Origin: a virus
Strand: one strand, 5' to 3'
DNA length: 25,199 nucleotides
IMG/VR virus record: IMGVR_UViG_3300008266_000955
Coordinates: 1 to 25,199 of that record
Of the stretch, positions 20,470 to 25,199 are shown piece by piece. The translations under genes were made by a program, and so were the position numbers. Under the pieces are notes generated by a model. It searched no databases. It was not told the DNA's origin and saw only the letters and a list, made by a program, of their open reading frames with translations. Position 1 is the first letter of the stretch. Each line of letters opens with the position of its first letter.

Positions 20470-21514
20470 CATAGATAAACAATACCAATCACTCCTACAA
20501 GATATACTTGATAATGGAGTAGTAAAACAAGACAGAACAGGTACTGGTACAATTTCAGTATTCGGAAGACAAATACGTCATAAAATGAGTGAAGGATTTC
20601 CTTTACTAACAACTAAAAAATTACATTTTAAATCAATAGTAGTTGAATTGTTATGGTTTTTAAGAGGTGATACTAATATAAAGTATTTAGTTGATAATGA
20701 TTGTAATATTTGGAATGGTGATGCTTATAAAGTTTATCGTGAAGCTAGACCAAATGATAAAGATGCTTACACTATAGAAGAGTTTGCAGAAGCAATTAAA
20801 ACTAATCCTATATTTGCTGCTAAATATGGTAATTTAGGTCCTATTTATGGTGCGCAATGGAGAAAGTGGAACTGTTTAGATAAAGGATTTGTTAACTTAA
20901 AAGAAGGTGAGGAAATTGAAATTGACTTTAACTATATAAATATTTCTCATCAAGTAGACCAAATCGCAAACCTAATCAACGACCTTAAAAAAAATCCAGA
21001 CTCAAGACGATTAATGGTTAATGCTTGGAATGTTGCAGAATTAGACCAAATGGTTCTTCCACCTTGTCATTACGGATTTCAAGTTTATACAAGAGAATTG
21101 AGTTTAGAAGAAAGATTTAATTTACATAATCAAAACAAAAGAATCCATTTTGAGGAATGTACTATGGGTATGTTGGATATATATAATGTTCCTAAACGAG
21201 CAATCTCTCTAATGTGGAATCAACGTTCAATTGATACATTTTTAGGATTGCCGTTTAACATTGCAAGTTATGGATTGTTATTAGAGATTATTGCAAAAGA
21301 AGTGAATATGATACCAGATGAGTTAATTGGTAACTTAGGTGATGTTCATTTATACAATAATCATATTGAACAAGCTAAAGAACAAATCAGTAGAGAACCT
21401 TTTGATTTGCCAACAGTACATGTTAGAGATGGAATATTTTGTAGTTCAGTTAATGATGTTATTTTAGAAAATTACCAATCACACCCAACAATTAAAGCAC
21501 CTTTAAGTAATTAA
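20459..21514 (+). CDS. thyA: Thymidylate synthase
   Basis: The 351-residue protein is a ThyA-type enzyme that methylates dUMP to dTMP using methylenetetrahydrofolate. Visible motifs: DRTGTGT (25-31, dUMP phosphate Arg), FPLLTTKK (47-54), ELLWFLRGDTNI (63-74), SRRLMVNAWN (182-191), catalytic LPPCHYGFQ (C203), and NQRSIDTFLGLPFNIASY (254-271). It is ~85 residues longer than E. coli ThyA, mainly from an insert at 95-160 as in some bacterial and phage enzymes. The start MKNNIDKQYQSLLQDIL matches the family N-terminus; an upstream GTG at 20432 is unlikely. It overlaps the interrupted small gene. Together with MazG and UDG it shapes the phage dTTP/dUTP balance. Confidence 0.95.
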   Translation: MKNNIDKQYQSLLQDILDNGVVKQDRTGTGTISVFGRQIRHKMSEGFPLLTTKKLHFKSIVVELLWFLRGDTNIKYLVDNDCNIWNGDAYKVYREARPNDKDAYTIEEFAEAIKTNPIFAAKYGNLGPIYGAQWRKWNCLDKGFVNLKEGEEIEIDFNYINISHQVDQIANLINDLKKNPDSRRLMVNAWNVAELDQMVLPPCHYGFQVYTRELSLEERFNLHNQNKRIHFEECTMGMLDIYNVPKRAISLMWNQRSIDTFLGLPFNIASYGLLLEIIAKEVNMIPDELIGNLGDVHLYNNHIEQAKEQISREPFDLPTVHVRDGIFCSSVNDVILENYQSHPTIKAPLSN

Positions 21515-21526
21515 ATTAAAAAAAAT

Positions 21527-21862
21527 ATGAATAGTAAAGATTTTAATGAAATCGTATTAAGACGATTAGATTTAGTTGAAGATATTTTAACTAAAAAAGC
21601 AGCAGAATATGCAGTTAATGATGATAGATTACATAACTTTAATAAAGCTGCTGCATTTACAGGTAAGTCTAGAGAAGAATGTTTATGGGGAATGGCTTTA
21701 AAACATTTAGTATCTGTTACAGATATTATTGATAAAATAAGTGTTGGACAGTTACCTTCTAAACATTTATTAGATGAAAAAATTGGAGATTTAATAAACT
21801 ATTTATGTTTATTAGAAGTAAGTATTACAGAAAAAATAGAAAACAATGAAAGAGTGGATTAG
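21527..21862 (+). CDS. Small phage protein with EYA...DRLHNF motif, DUF1599-like
   Basis: A 111-residue helical protein with KKAAEYAVNDDRLHNFNKAA followed by LWGMALKHLVSVTDI and KIGDLINYLCLLEV. This pattern resembles the family once named DUF1599, associated with nucleotide modification and related in layout to MazG-like all-alpha NTP pyrophosphohydrolases. Its neighbours (ThyA, MazG) fit a role in nucleotide metabolism. It ends in TAG and overlaps the endolysin gene by 17 nt. The family name is from memory and moderate in certainty. Confidence 0.6.
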   Translation: MNSKDFNEIVLRRLDLVEDILTKKAAEYAVNDDRLHNFNKAAAFTGKSREECLWGMALKHLVSVTDIIDKISVGQLPSKHLLDEKIGDLINYLCLLEVSITEKIENNERVD

Positions 21863-22352
21863 AGATATAACAATAATACTAGGAGTATTTATTTTAGGTT
21901 TGTTTGTAGGTTTAAAAAGTCATTACTACAATAAAGAATCAAAACAATTAGATGAAGTTTATTGTATTACTGATAGTAATAATCTTTGTAAAACTTTATA
22001 TTTTGAAAAGCATAAAATTAGATTTTCACATATAGTTTATGCTCAAGCAATGTTAGAATCTAACAATTTTAAATCAAAACTTTGTAAAGAAAACAACAAT
22101 ATATTTGGAATGAAAGTTCCAGCTCAAAGATTTACATTTTGTAATAATCCTTATGATTATGGAAATTACGCAAAATATGATAATATTGAAAGTTGTGTTT
22201 TAGATTACAAAGCTTGGCAAATGCAAAATGCTTATAATATTACTACTGAGGAAGGTTATTTTAATCTTCTTCGTAGTATATATGCTGAAGATACTGAATA
22301 TGTTAACAAATTAAAAAAAATAATAGATGGAAATAAATCAAGAAATAATTAA
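21846..22352 (+). CDS. Membrane-anchored glucosaminidase (endolysin-like)
   Basis: A 168-residue protein with one N-terminal membrane helix (IILGVFILGLFVGL, about 10-23) and a short periplasmic linker. A glucosaminidase/LYZ2-type domain follows: SHIVYAQAMLESNNFKSKL (catalytic Glu probably E71), KENNNIFGMKV, and YAKYDNIESCVLDYKAWQM. Such enzymes cut the glycan of peptidoglycan. The weakly hydrophobic N-terminal anchor with Gly residues resembles signal-arrest-release (SAR) endolysins, which would allow lysis without a classical holin. Its position among replication genes is unusual. Overlaps MazG by 26 nt. Confidence 0.82.
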   Translation: MKEWIRDITIILGVFILGLFVGLKSHYYNKESKQLDEVYCITDSNNLCKTLYFEKHKIRFSHIVYAQAMLESNNFKSKLCKENNNIFGMKVPAQRFTFCNNPYDYGNYAKYDNIESCVLDYKAWQMQNAYNITTEEGYFNLLRSIYAEDTEYVNKLKKIIDGNKSRNN

Positions 22353-22617
22353 AACTATTCACGATAGAAATGGATATTTTTACAATCTTCACAAAGCTTC
22401 AGAAGAATGCCAAGAATTAGGATTAATTCTTAATCAAAAATTACTTAAACAAGAAAAAGTTGCAGATGAAGCAATTATTAACGAAATTGGTGATGTAATT
22501 ATTAGATTAGAAATACTTAAGTTGATGTTTGATAATAATAAAATTCAAGAAAGAGTTAATTACAAGTTAACTAAGTTTGAAGAATACATTGAGCAAAATA
22601 GATATAATAAGATATGA
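22327..22617 (+). CDS. MazG-like nucleotide pyrophosphohydrolase
   Basis: A 96-residue all-helical protein with the MazG metal-binding signature: HKASEECQELGLIL (E27xxE30) and EAIINEIGDVIIRLEIL (E53xxD56). It likely hydrolyses dUTP or other noncanonical NTPs, or degrades alarmone, as for other phage MazG proteins. The substrate cannot be read from sequence. It starts within the end of the endolysin gene and its TGA overlaps the nuclease ATG by 4 nt. Confidence 0.87.
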   Translation: MEINQEIIKTIHDRNGYFYNLHKASEECQELGLILNQKLLKQEKVADEAIINEIGDVIIRLEILKLMFDNNKIQERVNYKLTKFEEYIEQNRYNKI

Positions 22618-23390
22618 AAATAGCTATTCTTGATTGTGATTCAATAGCTTATACTATTGGTCATGGTAATAAAATACAAATTGATGAAGTTGATGGAGAA
22701 CCTGTTTATCAAAGAGATGAGTTAGGAAGATTAGTTTACAATGATAAAACTGAAGAACAACTAATAGAATCTTGCAATTTTGTTATAGGAGATATTTTAA
22801 ACAAAGGAGGCTTTACTCATTATGTTGGCTATATTAAAGGTGTTAATACTATATCTCATAAATTAAATTTTAATCCAACTTATAAACAAGATAGAAAATT
22901 AGAACAACCTAAGTGGTGGAATTTTGTTAAATCTTATTTAGTAAACAATTATAATATATTTTTAGCTAATGATTTTGAAGTTGATGATTATGTTGTTTCA
23001 GCTTATAAATGTATTCCTAATTCTCATATTGTAGCTATTGATTCAGATATTCTTGCAACAACAGGTACTCATTACAACTGGAGAAAAAATGAATGGGTAA
23101 CTGTAACAGAAGACCAAGAAAGATATGCTTTTTGGAGTCAAATGATTACAGGTAATCACAATAATATTAAAGGTTTAGCTAAGAAAGGTGCAAAATATGC
23201 TGAAGGTGTTTTAAAAGGTATAGATGTATTTAAAGATAATATAGCTTCTATAATGCTAACAGAATATATTTACCATTATAAAGATGTTACTTTAGCTATT
23301 GACGAATATTATAAAAATTATAAATCGTTAAAAGTTATAGATAATATAATTGTTGACAATAATATAGTAAAAGAATGGAACGTTTTTTAA
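22614..23390 (+). CDS. FEN-like 5'-3' exonuclease / RNase H-type nuclease
   Basis: A 258-residue protein with the flap endonuclease active-site series: ILDCDSIAY (D7, D9), YKQDRK (90-95), NDFEVDDYV (E122, D124, D125), VAIDSDIL (D143, D145), and WSQMITGNHNNIKGLAKKGAKYA (174-196), a helix-three-turn-helix DNA-binding loop. It would remove Okazaki primers or process replication flaps. It belongs to the 5'-nuclease family of T4 rnh/T5 D15 type. Overlaps the next gene by 16 nt. Confidence 0.9.
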   Translation: MKIAILDCDSIAYTIGHGNKIQIDEVDGEPVYQRDELGRLVYNDKTEEQLIESCNFVIGDILNKGGFTHYVGYIKGVNTISHKLNFNPTYKQDRKLEQPKWWNFVKSYLVNNYNIFLANDFEVDDYVVSAYKCIPNSHIVAIDSDILATTGTHYNWRKNEWVTVTEDQERYAFWSQMITGNHNNIKGLAKKGAKYAEGVLKGIDVFKDNIASIMLTEYIYHYKDVTLAIDEYYKNYKSLKVIDNIIVDNNIVKEWNVF

Positions 23391-23782
23391 TTAGAAATGC
23401 AATACAATGTTTAAATTGTAATGATATTATTGAAAGTACATTTCGTCACAATTACATCACGTGTAGTTGTGGCGGATGTGCTGTTGATGGAGGATTAGAT
23501 TATATTAGAACAGGATGTAGAGATGGAATTGATTTTGTAGAATTATATATGTATTCTACTGACCCTCATTGGGCAATAAGACAATATGTAAAAAGACTTG
23601 GTTACGGTAAAATTGGTAGTAAAGATTATGGCAAGTTTAGAGTTACTTTATTAAAAGATATGACAGATGAACATTTAAATGCTTTGCTTACTTATTGTTT
23701 ACCAAATAACATATATCTTCCTATTTACAAAAATGAAATAGAGTATCGTAAACAAAATAATATTAAAATAGATGACCTCTAA
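23375..23782 (+). CDS. Phage zinc-ribbon protein (CxxC, CxCGG, VDGGLDYIR)
   Basis: A 135-residue protein with a zinc ribbon near the start (IQCLNCNDIIES, ITCSCGG) followed by the very conserved CAVDGGLDYIR. This N-terminus matches a small family common in phages, where CNxCxxxIES..C.CG..AVDGGxDYLRR is typical. The C-terminal half (HWAIRQYVKRLGYG, MTDEHLNALLTYC) is a separate helical extension. Function unknown; zinc binding is likely. Confidence 0.72.
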   Translation: MERFLIRNAIQCLNCNDIIESTFRHNYITCSCGGCAVDGGLDYIRTGCRDGIDFVELYMYSTDPHWAIRQYVKRLGYGKIGSKDYGKFRVTLLKDMTDEHLNALLTYCLPNNIYLPIYKNEIEYRKQNNIKIDDL

Positions 23783-24032
23783 AAAAGATGAAGTATTATT
23801 AGAAATACTTAATAAACAATTATCTTATTTTAACAAAACTGTAGATGATGTTAAAGATAATGAAAAATGGTATGAAGAAAATTCTTTTACTGAAGAACAA
23901 TATGAAGAGTGGAAAAACTTTAGTATAGAGTTGTTAAGAAAAAAACTTAAATTTAATAAAACTTTTGCTACAAAACAATTTTCGTGGATTAACTTAATGT
24001 GGGGATTTAAAATTAAAGAAAATGAGATATAA
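23772..24032 (+). CDS. Small phage protein, EWYxxxxFTxEQYEEW family
   Basis: An 86-residue helical protein with the pattern KWYEENSFTEEQYEEWKNF, ELLRKKLKF and FSWINLMWGFK. This arrangement is common among hypothetical proteins of Bacteroidota and other phages; no function is known to me. It overlaps both neighbours by ~11 nt, as expected of a tightly packed operon. Confidence 0.72.
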   Translation: MTSKKDEVLLEILNKQLSYFNKTVDDVKDNEKWYEENSFTEEQYEEWKNFSIELLRKKLKFNKTFATKQFSWINLMWGFKIKENEI

Positions 24033-24207
24033 TTGTGCATTTACAATAGAAAAAGATGGAACTTTTGAACCTAAGTTTGAAGTAGTATCTTCAGAATCAA
24101 ATAATAAAGATTATATATTAAATCTTATACAAAAAAAGTATAAAGGATTTAGTATTACTGTAAAATATATTAAAGAATCTATAAACGGTAAACCTAATAT
24201 ACTTTAA
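24022..24207 (+). CDS. Hypothetical 61-residue protein
   Basis: A small beta-strand-rich protein (RYNCAFTIEKDG, GFSITVKYIKES) with one helix (NKDYILNLIQKKY). Not recognised. Overlaps the upstream gene, and its TAA shares a base with the downstream ATG (TAATG), indicating coupling. Confidence 0.6.
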   Translation: MRYNCAFTIEKDGTFEPKFEVVSSESNNKDYILNLIQKKYKGFSITVKYIKESINGKPNIL

Positions 24208-24857
24208 TGGAAATATATAAAACTTTATTTAATACATGGAGTGAAAAATTTTCATCTATAACTTCATCAACTATGTTTAGTGAATTAGGAAGTACTTTAG
24301 CTAAACTTAGAAAAATTCAAAAAGTTTATCCTGAAAGACAAAATGTTTTTAGATGTTTTAAAGAAACTGATATAAACAAAACTGTTGTTATCGTATGGAG
24401 TGATGAACCATATGCTAGTAATGTTTCTGATGGATTAGCTTTTTCAGCAAATTCTTCTGTAACTCCTTATATTTTAAGTAAAATACATTCAGAAATAGAA
24501 AACCAAATGTATGATGGTTTAAAATTAAATTATGAAAACGATTTATCTTATTTATCTACACAAGGAGTTTTACTTTACAATTCTAATTTGACTGTATCTG
24601 AATTTCATCATGATGAACTTTGGAAAAAATTTAATTACGAATTTGTAAACTTACTTAATTCTTTAGAATGGCCTATTTATATAATATCAATGGGAAATTT
24701 AGCTAACGAATATACACAACTTATTAAAAACGATTACATTACTGTACAACAAATTAGTCATCCTTCTGCATCTTCTTGGAATGCTGATGATTGTTTTATA
24801 AAATGTAATGAGTTTTTAAAAAAACATTATGGACCTTTAATTGAAATAATATGGTAA
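24207..24857 (+). CDS. Uracil-DNA glycosylase (family 1-like, divergent)
   Basis: A 216-residue UDG-fold protein. Motif 1 is VVIVWSDEPYASNVSDGLAFS (60-80), corresponding to GQDPYHGP...GLAFS, with D66 as the catalytic water-activating residue. QGVLLYNSNLTV (119-130) matches the GVLLLNxxLTV motif with uracil-recognising Asn. ISHPSASSW (183-191) matches the HPSP leucine-loop motif. GQDPYHG has become WSDEPYASN, so the His-Gly part is lost, but the core acid stays. UDG genes are typical of crAss-like phages. It could excise uracil or have become a structural cofactor. TAATG coupling with the previous gene. Confidence 0.85.
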   Translation: MEIYKTLFNTWSEKFSSITSSTMFSELGSTLAKLRKIQKVYPERQNVFRCFKETDINKTVVIVWSDEPYASNVSDGLAFSANSSVTPYILSKIHSEIENQMYDGLKLNYENDLSYLSTQGVLLYNSNLTVSEFHHDELWKKFNYEFVNLLNSLEWPIYIISMGNLANEYTQLIKNDYITVQQISHPSASSWNADDCFIKCNEFLKKHYGPLIEIIW

Positions 24858-25054
24858 TAGATATAATATTAGCAATATTTTTATGCTTGTTGTTTGTTAA
24901 ACTTGCTATAAATACTTATGAAATAATAACTAATAATGATGATGTTAATGATTACGCATCTTTAATAATAGGAATATTATTCTTTATGTTATTTGTAATA
25001 AGTATTTTTGCAATAATTTATTATGTAATATATACAATATGGATAGCAACTTGA
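24851..25054 (+). CDS. Small two-helix membrane protein (holin-like size)
   Basis: 67 residues with two hydrophobic segments (IIDAI-type IDIILAIFLCLLFVKLAI, about 3-20; and IIGILFFMLFVISIFAIIYYV, about 39-59), joined by an acidic loop NNDDVNDY. The size and topology resemble small holins, and a membrane-anchored endolysin is nearby, but there is no family match I can name. Overlaps UDG by 7 nt. Confidence 0.6.
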   Translation: MVIDIILAIFLCLLFVKLAINTYEIITNNDDVNDYASLIIGILFFMLFVISIFAIIYYVIYTIWIAT

Positions 25055-25199
25055 TAAAAATAAAATTTTTTACAGATACGTCAGAATATACTCATACATT
25101 AGAAAAAAATGATATAGACGAAGTATTAGATTCTGTAGTAACTGGAATGAAAGTAGTAGGTTATACTAATAACGAAATAAAAGAAGCTTTTAAACAAAA
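25039..25199 (+). CDS. Hypothetical protein, 3' end outside the window
   Basis: ATG 25039 opens a frame overlapping the membrane protein gene by 16 nt and running off the window (MDSNLIKIKFFTDTSEYTHT..., LEKNDIDEVLDSVV). The beta-rich start and acidic helix are not recognised. Translation frame and codon usage fit its neighbours. Confidence 0.55.
   Translation, partial: MDSNLIKIKFFTDTSEYTHTLEKNDIDEVLDSVVTGMKVVGYTNNEIKEAFKQ

Noticed and set aside
1-25199. Genome-wide recoding of TGA to Trp
   Set aside because: Several genes use TGA as a natural stop with ATGA couplings (16881, 19612, 20317, 22617), and only one small gene has a suspicious internal TGA.
1-25199. CRISPR arrays, insertion sequences, attachment sites
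   Set aside because: No regularly spaced repeats, transposase motifs or terminal inverted repeats were seen; only the intein, introns and their endonucleases are mobile.

Overview
The window looks like the replication and nucleotide-metabolism segment of a tailed double-stranded DNA phage infecting a Bacteroidota host, quite possibly a crAss-like phage. The reasons are the very low GC content, almost uniformly plus-strand genes with 1-50 nt overlaps, scarce Shine-Dalgarno motifs and A/T-rich upstream regions, and the gene set: compact family B polymerase, SF2 helicase, DnaB-like helicase, Toprim primase, Sak4-like ATPase, SSB-like proteins, thymidylate synthase, MazG, FEN-type nuclease and uracil-DNA glycosylase. 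Taxonomy is inferred from gene content, not demonstrated. No structural genes are present.

Layout. 1-960: an SSB-like gene with a terminator and a small unknown gene. 960-2782: a spore-photoproduct-lyase-like radical SAM gene broken into two separately translated halves by a naturally split intein. An HNH endonuclease gene lies antisense between the halves, and the intein sits exactly inside the [4Fe-4S] cysteine motif. About 2790-3431: a gene-free, GC-richer stretch full of nested helices, including tRNA-like modules, that ends in an intrinsic terminator; it is a candidate large structured phage RNA. 3445-10955: the replication operon (PolB, SF2 helicase, a stand-alone DnaA domain IV protein, possible helicase loader, DnaB-like helicase, Sak4-like ATPase, a frameshifted small gene, SSB-like protein, primase).

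10937-18819: the most striking block. A ubiquitin-like beta-grasp protein is translationally coupled to the primase gene. It is followed by a possible E2-like protein (weak evidence), a JAMM/JAB metalloprotease, an E1/ThiF-like adenylyltransferase, a 443-residue protein of unknown function and a RusA-like protein. Both the JAMM and E1 genes are split by group I introns with LAGLIDADG homing endonucleases. Removing the introns in silico restores a perfect HxHx7SxxD zinc motif and an intact E1 NLxxQ motif. This is therefore a phage-borne ubiquitin-like/PRTRC-like cassette that is easily mis-annotated as four fragments.

18855-25199: small accessory genes (a lipoprotein, tandem paralogues, a gene with an in-frame TGA), then thymidylate synthase, a small EYA/DRLHNF-type protein, a membrane-anchored glucosaminidase, MazG, a FEN-like nuclease, a zinc-ribbon protein, small phage proteins, uracil-DNA glycosylase, a two-helix membrane protein and a truncated final gene.

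In all, three self-removing elements (one split intein, two group I introns) interrupt conserved active-site motifs within 16 kb.
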